Shown: piece after piece, positions 45,327 to 59,219 of the stretch
Numbering within the stretch: position 1 is the stretch's first letter
How the letters are laid out: every line of letters starts with the position of its first letter
Origin: Thioalkalivibrio sp. ALJ7
GTDB taxonomy: Bacteria; Pseudomonadota; Gammaproteobacteria; Ectothiorhodospirales; Ectothiorhodospiraceae
Direction: 5' to 3'
DNA length: 64,000 nt
NCBI RefSeq assembly: GCF_000376865.1
Contig: NZ_AQXQ01000007.1
Span: 115,078-179,077, forward strand
Notes under the pieces: model-generated
Told to the model about the DNA's origin: nothing
The model's input: only the letters and a program-made list of their open reading frames with translations
Databases searched by the model: none
Program-made: the position numbers and the translations under genes

Positions 45327-45973
45327 GTCCCGTGATTGCGGTTCGACCCGGCCCGGTACAGGCCGCGGTCCTGAATGTAACGATTGACGCTCCCCGGGAG
45401 CAGGAAGCGCGGGCTGCGCCCGGCCTGCAGTTCGTCCCGGATGGCGGTGGCGGAGATGTCGAGTTGGGTCACCGGCTGGAAGTACACCAGCCCCCCGGGG
45501 GCCTTACACAGCGCCTTTGAATCGTGGGTCGCAGCATTCCCCAGCCAGCCCCCAAGGTCATGGGAGGCCGGGCTCCCCGGGCGGTGCGAGACCACGATAT
45601 GCGCAAGTTCAAGGATTTGCTTCCAGCGGTTCCATGACGGCAGCCCGGCGAACGCGTCCATGCCCATAATCAGCACCAGCGGCGCCTCCGGCCCCAGCTC
45701 CTCGCGGAAGCTGAGCAGGGTGTCCACCGTGTAGGACGGTCCCTGGCGATCCAGCTCACGACGATCGGCGACAAAGCCGGGTACGTCGGCGATCGCCCGC
45801 TCCACCATGGCCAGGCGGTCGTCGCTGCCGGTGCCGGGGCTCGCGCGATGCGGCGGCACATGACAGGGGATGAAGTGCACTCGCTCCAGCCCCAGATGCT
45901 GCTGGATCTCCAGCGCCGGACGCAGGTGGCCGAAGTGGATCGGATCGAAGGTGCCGCCGAGAATCCCGATCAC
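45323..45973 (-). CDS. nadD: Nicotinate-nucleotide adenylyltransferase
   Basis: A 216-residue enzyme that joins nicotinate mononucleotide and ATP to form deamido-NAD. The nucleotidyltransferase motif is GILGGTFDPIHFGHLRPA (residues 3-20), and the C-terminal LDISATAIRDELQAGRSPRF corresponds to the ISSTxIR block. The start is GTG. The leader between proA and nadD carries a sequence resembling the end of the inverted-repeat element at 9 kb, ending near the nadD ribosome-binding site (CTGAGGCAG). Confidence 0.94.
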   Translation of the reverse strand: MIGILGGTFDPIHFGHLRPALEIQQHLGLERVHFIPCHVPPHRASPGTGSDDRLAMVERAIADVPGFVADRRELDRQGPSYTVDTLLSFREELGPEAPLVLIMGMDAFAGLPSWNRWKQILELAHIVVSHRPGSPASHDLGGWLGNAATHDSKALCKAPGGLVYFQPVTQLDISATAIRDELQAGRSPRFLLPGSVNRYIQDRGLYRAGSNRNHGT

Positions 45974-45988
45974 ACCGGGACTGCCTCA

Positions 45989-46016
45989 GGGAGACGCTGA
46001 CTCCATCGCGCACAGC
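45989..46016. repeat. Degenerate end of the 9-kb inverted-repeat element
   Basis: GGGAGACGCTGA at 45989-46000 matches the terminal 12 bases of the element's right end exactly, and the following bases (CTCCATCGCGC versus TTGAATCGCAC) match in 7 of 11. No second end is found nearby, so this is a solo or eroded end in the 69-base gap before nadD. Confidence 0.5.
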
Positions 46017-46042
46017 AGATCATCCCCAAACCCGGTAGGCCC

Positions 46043-47344
46043 CTAGCTACGCACATGACCGTCGCCGAACACCACGTACTTGAGTGTGGTCAACCCGTGC
46101 AGGCCCACTGGGCCCCGGGCGTGCAGCTTGTCGGTGGAGATGCCGATCTCCGCGCCCAGACCGTACTCGAAGCCGTCGGCGAAGCGGGTGGAGGCATTCA
46201 CCATTACCGAACTGGAATCCACAGCGCGCAGGAAGCGCCGGGCGCGCGTGTAGTCCTCGGTCACGATGCTGTCGGTGTGGTGCGAGCCATAGGTGTTGAT
46301 ATGATCGATCGCCATGTCCAGGTCGTCGACGACACGGATCGCGAGGATCGGCCCCAGGTACTCCGCCACCCAGTCCTCCTCGGTGGCCTCGGCGATGTCC
46401 GACCCGCTGTGGGATAGGATCGCACGCGTTCGGGCACAGCCGCGCAGGCTGACCTGGTGTTCGCCCAGGGCCACAGCCAGGCGCGGCAGGAAGGCCTCGG
46501 CCTGGTCCGCGTGCACCAGCAACGTCTCCATGGTGTTACAGGTGCCATAGCGCTGGGTCTTGGCGTTCACCGCGACGGCCAGGGCCTTGTCGGCGTCCGC
46601 GCCCCCGTCCACATAGACATGGCAGACGCCGTCCAGGTGTTTAATGACCGGGATCTGCGACTCGTTGCTAACTCGTTCGATCAGGCCCTTGCCGCCACGC
46701 GGCACAATGACATCCACGTACTGCGGCATGCGCAGCAACGCACCCACCGCGGCACGGTCGGTGGTCGCTACCACCTGCACCGCCTCGCGCGGCAGGCCGG
46801 CCTGCTCCAGCCCGGTCTGGATGATCGCGGCCAACGCCTGGTTGGAGTGCATCGCCTCCGAGCCACCGCGCAGGATCGCGGCGTTACCGGACTTCAGGCA
46901 CAGCGCGGCCGCGTCGATGGTCACATTCGGGCGCGATTCGTAGATGATCCCGATCACGCCCAGCGGCACGCGCATCTGGCCAACCTGAATGCCGCTCGGC
47001 TGATAGGCCATGTCGGAGATCGTGCCCACCGGGTCGGGCAACCCGGCTACCTGACGGCAGCCCTCGATCATGCTGTCGATGCGTGCATCAGTAAGCGCCA
47101 GGCGATCCAGCATCGCGGCGTCCAGGCCGCGCTCGCGTCCGTCCTCCAGATCGCGGCTGTTGGCGGCCGCCAGCTCGGCACGGCGTGCCGCAATGCCCTC
47201 GGCAATCGCGTGCAGCGCCGCATTCTTCGCGCCCGGCTCGGCCTCGGCCATGCGCCGGGAGGCCACGCGCGCGGCACGCCCCAGGCCTTCGACCTGGGCA
47301 ATCACGGCATCGGCGCTATCGGTCGGATGTACAGCAGCGTTCAT
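46043..47344 (-). CDS. proA: Gamma-glutamyl phosphate reductase
   Basis: A 433-residue NADPH-dependent enzyme of the second step of proline synthesis. The catalytic Cys lies in [13 protein letters not shown], preceded by [15 protein letters not shown] and followed by the C-terminal [13 protein letters not shown] block. ATG at 47344 is chosen; a GTG three codons upstream (47353) is possible. It lies between holA and nadD on the same strand, and proB is not in the window. Confidence 0.94.
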   Translation of the reverse strand: MNAAVHPTDSADAVIAQVEGLGRAARVASRRMAEAEPGAKNAALHAIAEGIAARRAELAAANSRDLEDGRERGLDAAMLDRLALTDARIDSMIEGCRQVAGLPDPVGTISDMAYQPSGIQVGQMRVPLGVIGIIYESRPNVTIDAAALCLKSGNAAILRGGSEAMHSNQALAAIIQTGLEQAGLPREAVQVVATTDRAAVGALLRMPQYVDVIVPRGGKGLIERVSNESQIPVIKHLDGVCHVYVDGGADADKALAVAVNAKTQRYGTCNTMETLLVHADQAEAFLPRLAVALGEHQVSLRGCARTRAILSHSGSDIAEATEEDWVAEYLGPILAIRVVDDLDMAIDHINTYGSHHTDSIVTEDYTRARRFLRAVDSSSVMVNASTRFADGFEYGLGAEIGISTDKLHARGPVGLHGLTTLKYVVFGDGHVRS

Positions 47345-47353
47345 GCAGTCCAC

Positions 47354-48384
47354 TCATTGTAGATTCAGGGCAGGGTCCGCCACGGTCAGCGGACGCCCCG
47401 CCATACGGGCCACCAAGTCTAGCAACCCCTGCCGGGCGTTGCCGTTTTCCTGACCCTTGATGATCCGATCAACCCGCGCGGCCTCGGCCAGCAGACCTCG
47501 CGCCATCTTCAAGTCCAGACGTGACATCGCCTGGCGCAAGGCCTTTTGGCCGTCCCCAAAACTGCCCTGAAAGGCCTCGCGGTCGGGGGCACCGACTGCC
47601 TTGCGCTCCATCGCCTGCACCAGCAGCCGGCACTCGCGTGCCAGGGCCCACAGGATCAGCGGCTCCGCCTGCCCCTCGTCCAGCAGCCCCTCCAGCATGC
47701 GGAGCGCGTGATGAACATCGCCGCGCAACGCAGTCGGGGCCAGGCCGAACAATTCGAAACGGGCACTGTCGGTGGTGGCCTCCGCCAGCACGGTCTCGTC
47801 GATCTCGGTGACACCGGCCAGGGCCAGTTTCTCGATCTCCTGGCGCGCCGCCAGCAGGTTGCCCTCGACCCGGGCCACCAGCAGGGCCAGCGCCGGGTCG
47901 GTAATGCGCAGGCCGTTTTTCTGCAATCGCGCGCGAACCCAGCCGCCCAGTTGCGCCGGCGGGACCGGGCGTGCGTGGATCACCACCGCACGCCCTTCTA
48001 TGGCCTTGAACCAGGCAGCCCGGCGCATGTCCCGATCCGGTCGCGGCAGATGAAGCATCATCACCAGGTCCGCCTGTGGGTCGCCAGCGTAGGCCTTCAG
48101 GTGATCGCCGCCGGTCTTGCCCGGCTTGCCGGTGGCCAGGCGCAGATCCAGCACGCTGCGCTCGGCGAACAGCGAACGGTCACGGATCGCGGCCTCGAAG
48201 GGCCCCCAGTCCGACTGTGCGGTCAGGTCCAGCACCGTACGCTCTAGAAAGCCCTGTTCGCGCGCGGCAGCTCGGATTGCATCGGCCGCCTCGATCGCCT
48301 GCAGCGGCTCCTCGGCCAGCAGCAGGTAGATCGGCGCGAGCCCGCGCGCCAGGTCCTGCTCCAGGCGGGCGATATCCAGCGCCA

Positions 48385-48385
<1 letters not shown>
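47354..48385 (-). CDS. holA: DNA polymerase III subunit delta
   Basis: A 343-residue clamp-loader subunit. The AAA+-like N-terminal domain begins ARGLAPIYLLLAEEPLQAIEAADAIRAAA (in part), with the middle block DLRLATGKPGKTGG and the helical C-terminal part AARVDRIIKGQENGNARQGLL. Its ATG overlaps the lptE stop by one base (TAATG). The lptE-holA order matches E. coli (rlpB-holA). Conserved motifs are weak in this family, so the call also leans on gene order. Confidence 0.92.
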
Positions 48386-52606
<4,221 letters not shown>

Positions 52607-52726
52607 TCCTTCCGCGCCACTGGCCCCGCGCCCACACCCGAAGTCCGAGCACGCCGGGTGCGGTCGCTCGTGCTAACGTAAAACTCCAGCCACGCAACAC
52701 CGCGACCTAAAGGACAGGAGAGGTTA

Positions 52727-53278
52727 ATGAGCGAGGAATCCAAGGACCAGCCCCAGGATCAGGAGCGCGAATCGCGCCTGAGCGAGGCCTATCATCGCAT
52801 GCTCCACGAGGTCACCGATGACCTGGAAAAGCTGGAAGACAAGACCAGCAAGGCGATCACCGAAGCGCTGGAGAACGCCCGCGACCGCGTACAAAAAGCC
52901 AGTGACCTGACCCGCGAAGAAGCCCATGAAGTCATGGACTATCTGCGCCGTGATCTGCAGGACTTGGGTGCCTACCTCGACAGCCGCAGCGCCGACTGGC
53001 GTGGCTGGCTACAGATTGATCTCGGCCTGATCGAAGCCGGCATCAAAAGCGCTCTGGAACGCATCGCGGACCGCACCCGGATCGAGATCACCGAGCTCAC
53101 CGCACGCGCCCAGGTCATGGGCGAGTGGCATACGGGCGAGATCACCGGGCCCGGCGAACTGCTGTGCAAGAAATGCGAACACCCGCTACATATGACCCGG
53201 GTGGGGCGCATCCCGCCCTGCTCCAACTGCCACAACACCACGTTCCGCCGCGGCCCTGGGGGCACGCAGGCCGAATAG
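52727..53278 (+). CDS. Zinc-ribbon protein of the YbeL/DUF1451 family
   Basis: A 183-residue protein with a charged helical N-terminal half (coiled coil likely, residues 10-75) and a C-terminal zinc ribbon: LCKKCEHPLH and PPCSNCHNTTF give two CxxC pairs. This is the layout of YbeL, whose gene also lies near leuS in E. coli, supporting the family. Its role is unknown. GGAGAGG lies before the ATG. It converges on lnt, with only 4 bases between the stop codons. Confidence 0.88.
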   Translation: MSEESKDQPQDQERESRLSEAYHRMLHEVTDDLEKLEDKTSKAITEALENARDRVQKASDLTREEAHEVMDYLRRDLQDLGAYLDSRSADWRGWLQIDLGLIEAGIKSALERIADRTRIEITELTARAQVMGEWHTGEITGPGELLCKKCEHPLHMTRVGRIPPCSNCHNTTFRRGPGGTQAE

Positions 53279-53282
53279 GCAT

Positions 53283-54770
53283 TCAGCCCGCTCGGCGCCG
53301 GATTGCGGCGCCCGCCATCAGCAGGACCAGGGCCGCCAGTACCGCCGGCCCCATCCCGGTGGCGGTCGCCGGCGTCACGCCCTGACGGGGCTGTACCGAA
53401 CCCGTGACCACCTCGCGGGTGAACAGCCCCGAGCGTTCCAGCAACCGGCCATCCGCATCGATCAGGGCCGAGATCCCGGTGTTCGTGGCACGGATCATTG
53501 GACGCCCGGCCTCCACCGCGCGCACCCGCGCAATCTGCAGGTGCTGGGCCGGGGCCAGGCTGTCGCCAAACCAGGCGTCGTTGGAAACGTTCACCAGAAA
53601 GCCGGCCTCCGGCAATGCCGCACGAATGTGCCGCGAATACGCCGACTCGTAGCAGATACTCACCCCAGCCATCTGCCCGGCAATCTGCATACGACCATCC
53701 CCCTCACCAGGACTGAGGTCGGACATGGGGATCGCCAGCAATCGATCCAGCCAGTCGAGTTGCCCGCGCAACGGGATATATTCACCAAAGGGGACTAGCT
53801 GCCGCTTGTTGTAGCCGGCCCCAGTGGTCACATTGACCACCGAGTTGTATACATGGCGACCCGCCGCCTGATGATCGAAGACCCCTACCAGAAGCTCGCC
53901 ATCGTGCTCCGCCAGCGACTGGGCGAGCTGCCCCAGCGGACCTTGTACCTCGACATACAGCGCGGGGATGGCGGTCTCCGGCCAAACAACCAGATCCACA
54001 CCGCCCGCCTCATGGGTCAGGTCCTCGTAAATGCCCAGTGAGTACTCAATGCCGTCGGCATCCCATTTGCGAGCCTGGTCGATATTGCCCTGCACCATGG
54101 CCACCGAGATCGGCGCGCCACCGGGCTCCACCCAACGCACCAGCCCCAGTGCTACCGAGGCGATCACCAGCATCCCCGCCAGGCCCGCACCCAGCCAGCG
54201 CTGTCCGGGCCGGAACACGGTGACCACCGCCACCGCCAGCAGGGCCACCACCAGACCCGCTCCGAGCTCGCCGACGAGCGGCAACCAGGACTGCAGGGGC
54301 GTATCCAGCACGGTGTGACCGAACAGCAGCCAGGGGAAGCCCGAGAACAACCAGGAACGGGCGAGTTCCATCAGCACCAGCCCGCCGGCCAGTGCCAGCA
54401 TCCCGGCGGGTCGTGCCAGTGGCAGGAAACGCGCGGCCAATCCGGCCAGCAGCGCCGGATAGGCCGCCATCACCAGCACGAACAACACGGTAATAAGCGA
54501 GGCGACCACCAGTGGGGCCTGCCCGAAGACCAGGAGACTGTTGAAGATCCAGGTAACCCCAACCCCGAAGAAGCCGAGGCCGAAGGCATAACCCAACACG
54601 GTGGCCTGCCGCGGCGTGGCACCGGGCAACAGGGCAAACCAGACGGCCAGGGCCAGGGGTGCAGCCAGAAACCAGCTGACGGGGGCAAAGGCCAGAGTGG
54701 CGGCGCCGCCGGCCAGCAGTGCCACCAAGGCCGAGGCCCAGGGCGGCAGACGTTCAAAAAGAGGCTGCAT
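53283..54770 (-). CDS. lnt: Apolipoprotein N-acyltransferase
   Basis: A 495-residue inner-membrane enzyme that adds the third acyl chain to the N-terminal Cys of lipoproteins. It has about six N-terminal helices, then a periplasmic nitrilase domain with the catalytic Glu in VVWPETAIPALY, the Lys of GAGYNKRQLVPFGEY and the Cys of MAGVSICYESAY. A last C-terminal helix ends in RRRAG. It is the last gene of the miaB-phoH-ybeY-corC-lnt operon, 5 bases after corC. Many lipoproteins of this window would be its substrates. Confidence 0.95.
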   Translation of the reverse strand: MQPLFERLPPWASALVALLAGGAATLAFAPVSWFLAAPLALAVWFALLPGATPRQATVLGYAFGLGFFGVGVTWIFNSLLVFGQAPLVVASLITVLFVLVMAAYPALLAGLAARFLPLARPAGMLALAGGLVLMELARSWLFSGFPWLLFGHTVLDTPLQSWLPLVGELGAGLVVALLAVAVVTVFRPGQRWLGAGLAGMLVIASVALGLVRWVEPGGAPISVAMVQGNIDQARKWDADGIEYSLGIYEDLTHEAGGVDLVVWPETAIPALYVEVQGPLGQLAQSLAEHDGELLVGVFDHQAAGRHVYNSVVNVTTGAGYNKRQLVPFGEYIPLRGQLDWLDRLLAIPMSDLSPGEGDGRMQIAGQMAGVSICYESAYSRHIRAALPEAGFLVNVSNDAWFGDSLAPAQHLQIARVRAVEAGRPMIRATNTGISALIDADGRLLERSGLFTREVVTGSVQPRQGVTPATATGMGPAVLAALVLLMAGAAIRRRAG

Positions 54771-54775
54771 GCGGG

Positions 54776-55708
54776 TCAGGGGCTGCGTCCGTCGTCCGGT
54801 TCCCGGGGCGGTCCGTCAAACGGCTGCGCGCCCTCGCTAGCCGCGACCGCAGCATCCGGCTCCGGAAGCCGCATCTCCAGCAGGTGCAGACGCCGGTTGT
54901 CGGCACGCAGCACGCGAAACTGCATGCCATCCACCACGATCTGCTCGCCGCGCCGCGGGACATGCCCAAAATGTGACAGCAGCAGGCCACCGATGGTGTC
55001 GAAATCGGCCTCGCTGTACGCGCTCTGGAAGTAGGCGTTGAACTCCTCCATCGGGGTCAGCGCCTTGATGGTGTAGCGCCCGCCAGGGTGCTGCATGATC
55101 TGGGTCAGGTAGTCTTCGACGTCGTGCTCGTCTTCGATCTCGCCCACGATCTGTTCGAGCACATCCTCGATGGTCACCAGCCCGGCCACGCCGCCGTATT
55201 CGTCCACCACGATCGCCATATGATTGCGACTCAGGCGGAACTCCTTCAGCAATACGTTCAGGCGCTTGCTTTCGGGCACGAAGACCGCCGGACGCAGGAT
55301 CTCCTGCATATCAAAGGCGGCATCGTCGGGTTCACCAAAGAAGCGCAGCAGGTCCTTGGCCAGCAATACGCCGACCACCTCGTCGCGATGATCGCCGACC
55401 ACCGGCAGGCGCGAATGCGCGGAAGCCACCACATCGGGGAGAAACTCGGAGAGCCCGGCATCACGCCGCACCACTTCCATCTGGGCGCGCGGGATCATGA
55501 TGTCCCGCACCTGCATATCGGCGACGTTCAGCACGCCCTCCAGCATGGTCAGGGCCTCGGGGTCGACCAGCTCGCGGGCATGGGCACCGCGCAGGGTCTC
55601 GATCAGTTCACGGCGGGTCGTCGGTTCGCGGAGCGGGCGCAGGATCTTGCAGGCCCGGGTCAGCCAGCGACGCCAGATCGGTTGCTCGTCGGGTTCGGGT
55701 TCAGGCAT
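54776..55708 (-). CDS. corC: CorC-type CBS-domain protein
   Basis: A 310-residue cytoplasmic protein with two CBS domains (about residues 75-205, including IMIPRAQMEVVRRDAGLSEF and HNHMAIVVDEYGGVAGLVTIED-like text) and a C-terminal transporter-associated (CorC_HlyC) domain from about 215 (ADFDTIGGLLLSHFGHVPRRGE). No membrane helices, so it is the short CorC form, linked to magnesium/cobalt efflux. It overlaps ybeY by 8 bases and is followed by lnt, as in E. coli. Confidence 0.93.
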   Translation of the reverse strand: MPEPEPDEQPIWRRWLTRACKILRPLREPTTRRELIETLRGAHARELVDPEALTMLEGVLNVADMQVRDIMIPRAQMEVVRRDAGLSEFLPDVVASAHSRLPVVGDHRDEVVGVLLAKDLLRFFGEPDDAAFDMQEILRPAVFVPESKRLNVLLKEFRLSRNHMAIVVDEYGGVAGLVTIEDVLEQIVGEIEDEHDVEDYLTQIMQHPGGRYTIKALTPMEEFNAYFQSAYSEADFDTIGGLLLSHFGHVPRRGEQIVVDGMQFRVLRADNRRLHLLEMRLPEPDAAVAASEGAQPFDGPPREPDDGRSP

Positions 55709-56216
55709 CAGGGGCGGTTCCGGCAGGATGCGACGACAGGGTGCGGGCCGGATGCTCGGCAGCGTAGGGGTCGGAATAGCCTAACCCGGCCAGGATCGAG
55801 GACTCAATTTCCTCCATCCGCTTGGCCTCGTCCGAGGTCTGATGGTCCAGGCCCTGCAGGTGCAACATCCCGTGTACCACCATGTGATGGTAATGGGCCG
55901 CCAGCGTCTTGCCCTGCTCGGCCGCCTCTTGCGCCAACACCGGTGCGCACAACACGACGTCACCCAGATAGGCGTTCGCCTCGGGGGGCAAGCCGGGCGG
56001 CAGCGACGGGGCCGGGAATGACAACACATTGGTCGCGTAGTCGCGCCCGCGGAACGCATGATTCAGTGCCAGGCCCTCCTCGGCGTCCACCAGGCGCAGG
56101 GTCACCGCCGCCACGCCTGACCCTCGCCAAGCGGCACGGGCGGCGCGGTGCAAGGTGGCGGCGGCGGGCACGCCCGCACGCGGCACGGCGTACTGCACCG
56201 CCACCTCAAGCGCCAT
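55701..56216 (-). CDS. ybeY: Endoribonuclease YbeY (16S rRNA maturation)
   Basis: A 171-residue metal-dependent RNase involved in 16S rRNA 3'-end processing and ribosome quality control. The zinc site is HHMVVHGMLHLQGLDHQTS (H-x3-H-x5-H pattern), preceded by NVLSFPAP and LGDVVLC. The start at 56216 is set by the protein N-terminus ([11 protein letters not shown]), which lies inside the phoH 3' end (11-base overlap); the frame stays open further upstream. The C-terminal tail is about 15 residues longer than in E. coli. Confidence 0.94.
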   Translation of the reverse strand: MALEVAVQYAVPRAGVPAAATLHRAARAAWRGSGVAAVTLRLVDAEEGLALNHAFRGRDYATNVLSFPAPSLPPGLPPEANAYLGDVVLCAPVLAQEAAEQGKTLAAHYHHMVVHGMLHLQGLDHQTSDEAKRMEEIESSILAGLGYSDPYAAEHPARTLSSHPAGTAPDA

Positions 56217-57213
56217 GTTCGTTGGGTTCGGGCGCGGGACCTGGGGTCCCGGACTCCTGCTCGTGGGCGTCATAGGCTTCGACAATACGCTGCACCAGCG
56301 GGTGACGAACCACGTCACCCGCCTGGAAGCGAGTGATATGCACGCCTTCCACATCGGTCAGGATCTGCATGGCGTGCTTGAGGCCGGAGCGCTGACCGCG
56401 CGGCAGGTCCACCTGGGTAATGTCGCCATTGACGACGGCCGTGGACCCGAAACCGATACGGGTCAGGAACATCTTCATCTGCTCAACGGTGGTGTTCTGT
56501 GCCTCGTCGAGGATGATGAAGGACTCGTTCAGGGTGCGGCCACGCATATAGGCCAGCGGCGCGACCTCAATCACCTGGCGCTCCATCAGGCGCGCGGTCT
56601 GGTCGAAGCCCATCAGTTCATACAAGGCGTCGTACATCGGCCGCAGGTAGGGGTCGATCTTCTGCGCCAGATCGCCGGGCAGGAAGCCCAGGCGCTCGCC
56701 CGCCTCCACTGCCGGGCGTACCAGCACCAGGCGCTGTACGCGATCCTGCTCCAGCGCGGCCACCGCCGCCGCAACCGCGAGGAAGGTCTTGCCGGTACCG
56801 GCCGGTCCGATCCCGAAGCTGAGGTCGTGCTTTGCGATCGCGGCCAGGTACTTGGCCTGACGCGGTCCACGCCCGCGGATCACCGCGCGCTTGAGCCGCA
56901 GCGACGGGTCGCTGCCATTCGCCCCGCCCCCATCATCGGCCAACCCCTCGACGTGGGCCGTCTGCAATGCGGTGTGCACCTGCTCCAGACTGACCGGTTC
57001 CTCCTGCGCCATGCGGTGCAGGTCATGGATCAAGGCCCCGGCGGCCTGCACTGCGGACTTCGGACCGGTCAGGTTGAAACGCGGCCCGCGATTGTGCACC
57101 GCCACACCCAGGCGCGACTCGATCAGGCGCAGATGCGCATCCAGTGGCCCGGAGATCCGCGCGAGCGTCTCCTGGTCACCGGGTTCCAGGGTGAAATCCA
57201 GACGATTGGCCAT
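56206..57213 (-). CDS. PhoH-family ATPase (YbeZ-like)
   Basis: A 335-residue P-loop ATPase/helicase-like protein that functions with YbeY. An N-terminal KH-like region (residues about 1-100) precedes the ATPase core, with Walker [16 protein letters not shown] and Walker [17 protein letters not shown], followed by [21 protein letters not shown] (in part). It lies between miaB (5 bases) and ybeY (overlap), the conserved order for ybeZ. Confident. Confidence 0.94.
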   Translation of the reverse strand: MANRLDFTLEPGDQETLARISGPLDAHLRLIESRLGVAVHNRGPRFNLTGPKSAVQAAGALIHDLHRMAQEEPVSLEQVHTALQTAHVEGLADDGGGANGSDPSLRLKRAVIRGRGPRQAKYLAAIAKHDLSFGIGPAGTGKTFLAVAAAVAALEQDRVQRLVLVRPAVEAGERLGFLPGDLAQKIDPYLRPMYDALYELMGFDQTARLMERQVIEVAPLAYMRGRTLNESFIILDEAQNTTVEQMKMFLTRIGFGSTAVVNGDITQVDLPRGQRSGLKHAMQILTDVEGVHITRFQAGDVVRHPLVQRIVEAYDAHEQESGTPGPAPEPNEHGA

Positions 57214-57218
57214 TCAGT

Positions 57219-58571
57219 TCAGGCGCCGACGGCAGCGGGGATGTCCCGCGCGACCGTCTGCCCGCGCAAGGAGTGCGCAAGGGCCTCGGTAATCTCGACC
57301 GGAACCATCTGTCCGATCAGGCTGGGGTCACCGGCAAAGTTGACGATACGGTTGTTCGCTGTGCGGCCGGCCAGCTCGCCCGGATTGCGCTTGGCCGGAC
57401 CCTCGACCAGCACCCTTTCCACATTACCCACCATGGCCTGGTTACGCTCGCGGCCGTGCTGTTCGATCATGGCCTGCAACTCGGCGAGGCGCGCCTTCTT
57501 GGTCGCCATCGGTACGTCGTCCGGCAAGGCCGCAGCCGGGGTGCCCGGACGGGCGCTGTAGATGAAGCTGAACGAGAAATCAAAGTGCAGTTCCTCGATC
57601 AGCTTCATGGTCGCAGCGTGATCGGCGTCGGTCTCGCCGGGAAAGCCGATGATGAAATCGGAAGAGAGATCCAGATCCGGGCGTGCCTCGCGCAGGCGCC
57701 GGATCTTGGACTTGTATTCGAGCACCGTGTGGCCCCGCTTCATCTGCGCCAGGATGCGGTCGGAACCACTCTGGATCGGCAGGTGCAGGTGGCTGACCAG
57801 CTTCGGCTCGTCGGCATAGGCCTGAATCAGCGAGTCGGAAAATTCGACCGGGTGCGAGGTGGTGAAGCGGATGCGCTCGATCCCGTCGACTGCGGCCACA
57901 TAGTGAATCAGCAGGGCCAGGTCGGCGGTATCGCCGTCGTCCATCGGCCCGCGATAGGCGTTCACGTTCTGGCCCAGCAGATTGACCTCCTTGACCCCCT
58001 GCGCCGCCAACGCCGCAACCTCGGCGATCACGTCGTCGAACGGACGGCTGATCTCGTCCCCTCGGGTATACGGAACGACGCAGAAGGAACAGTACTTGGA
58101 GCACCCCTCCATCACCGAGACGAACGCGGTCGGGCCATCGGCCTTCGGCTCCGGCAGGCGGTCGAACTTCTCGATCTCGGGGAAGGAAATATCCACCACC
58201 GGCGCCCGCTCGCGGCGCACGGACTGGACCATGGCCGGCAGACGATGCAGAGTCTGCGGTCCGAACACCAGATCCACATACGGGGCGCGGGCACGCAGGG
58301 CATCGCCCTCCTGGCTGGCGACACAGCCACCCACGCCGATGATCACCTCCGGCCGACGTTCCTTGATCTGACGCCAGCGCCCCAGCAGCGAGAACACCTT
58401 TTCCTGTGCCTTCTCGCGAATGGAGCACGTATTCATCAGCAGGACATCGGCCTGCTCCGGGTCGTCGGTACGCTCCGCCCCGTGCAGCTCGCGCAGGGCG
58501 TCGAGCATACGATCGGAGTCGTACTCGTTCATCTGGCAGCCGTGCGTCTGGATATAGACCTTGCGGATCAT
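57219..58571 (-). CDS. miaB: tRNA-2-methylthio-N6-dimethylallyladenosine synthase
   Basis: A 450-residue radical-SAM methylthiotransferase that modifies A37 of tRNAs reading UNN codons. The N-terminal domain has the three Cys ligands of the second cluster ([30 protein letters not shown]), then the radical-SAM motif [15 protein letters not shown] and a TRAM domain at the C-terminus ([20 protein letters not shown] in part). It begins at the family N-terminus [12 protein letters not shown]. It is the first gene of the miaB-to-lnt operon, 39 bases after ssb. Confidence 0.96.
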   Translation of the reverse strand: MIRKVYIQTHGCQMNEYDSDRMLDALRELHGAERTDDPEQADVLLMNTCSIREKAQEKVFSLLGRWRQIKERRPEVIIGVGGCVASQEGDALRARAPYVDLVFGPQTLHRLPAMVQSVRRERAPVVDISFPEIEKFDRLPEPKADGPTAFVSVMEGCSKYCSFCVVPYTRGDEISRPFDDVIAEVAALAAQGVKEVNLLGQNVNAYRGPMDDGDTADLALLIHYVAAVDGIERIRFTTSHPVEFSDSLIQAYADEPKLVSHLHLPIQSGSDRILAQMKRGHTVLEYKSKIRRLREARPDLDLSSDFIIGFPGETDADHAATMKLIEELHFDFSFSFIYSARPGTPAAALPDDVPMATKKARLAELQAMIEQHGRERNQAMVGNVERVLVEGPAKRNPGELAGRTANNRIVNFAGDPSLIGQMVPVEITEALAHSLRGQTVARDIPAAVGA

Positions 58572-58610
58572 GCTTCGGTACTTCGCTGCTTTGGTTTCAG
58601 GACGCGAGCC

Positions 58611-59093
58611 TCAGAAGGGGACGTCATCGTCATCGAAGGCGCCACCCGAGGCCGGCGCAGGGCTGCGGTTGCCACTCTGCTGGCCGCCACCACCGTAGGC
58701 GCTGCCACCACCATAGCCCGGATCCTGGTCGAAACCGCCACCGCCGCCGCTACCCCCGCGCGCGCCGATCAGCTGCATCTCGTTGGCGACGATTTCGGTG
58801 CTGTAGCGGTCATTGCCGGACTGATCCTGCCACTTGCGGGTCTGGATCTTGCCCTCGATGTAGACCTGCGAGCCCTTGGACAGGTACTGCGCGGCGATAT
58901 CCGCCAGGCGTCCGAACATCACGACCCGGTGCCATTCGGTATTCTCGCGCTTTTCGCCGGAATTCTTGTCGGTCCACTGCTCCGACGTCGCCAGACGCAG
59001 ATTGGTGACGGTCACCCCGTTCGGGGTTTCGCGCTTTTCCGGGTCGGCCCCGAGGTTGCCGAGCAGGATGACTTTATTGACGCCGCGGGCCAT
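58611..59093 (-). CDS. ssb: Single-stranded DNA-binding protein
   Basis: A 160-residue SSB. The OB fold spans residues 1-112 ([18 protein letters not shown] at the start, [21 protein letters not shown] in the middle), followed by a Gly-rich linker ([20 protein letters not shown]) and the conserved acidic tip DDDDVPF, which recruits repair and replication partners. The start at 59093 has AGGAGG 4 bases upstream. It is close to uvrA with the MFS gene between, a common gammaproteobacterial grouping. Confidence 0.96.
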   Translation of the reverse strand: MARGVNKVILLGNLGADPEKRETPNGVTVTNLRLATSEQWTDKNSGEKRENTEWHRVVMFGRLADIAAQYLSKGSQVYIEGKIQTRKWQDQSGNDRYSTEIVANEMQLIGARGGSGGGGGFDQDPGYGGGSAYGGGGQQSGNRSPAPASGGAFDDDDVPF

Positions 59094-59219
59094 GGGGCCT
59101 CCTTCAGTCGGGCATGGAGAGACAGACCCGTTAGTGTAGCAGCCTGCCCCGTCGACGACAGTGCGGCCCCGCACAAGGGCAGCCTCCATCGCTTGCCGGC
59201 TACCCACATCACAGTGGCA

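Noticed and set aside
59094..59219. LexA box before ssb
   Set aside because: CTGT and CAG occur, but the spacing does not fit CTGT-N8-ACAG.
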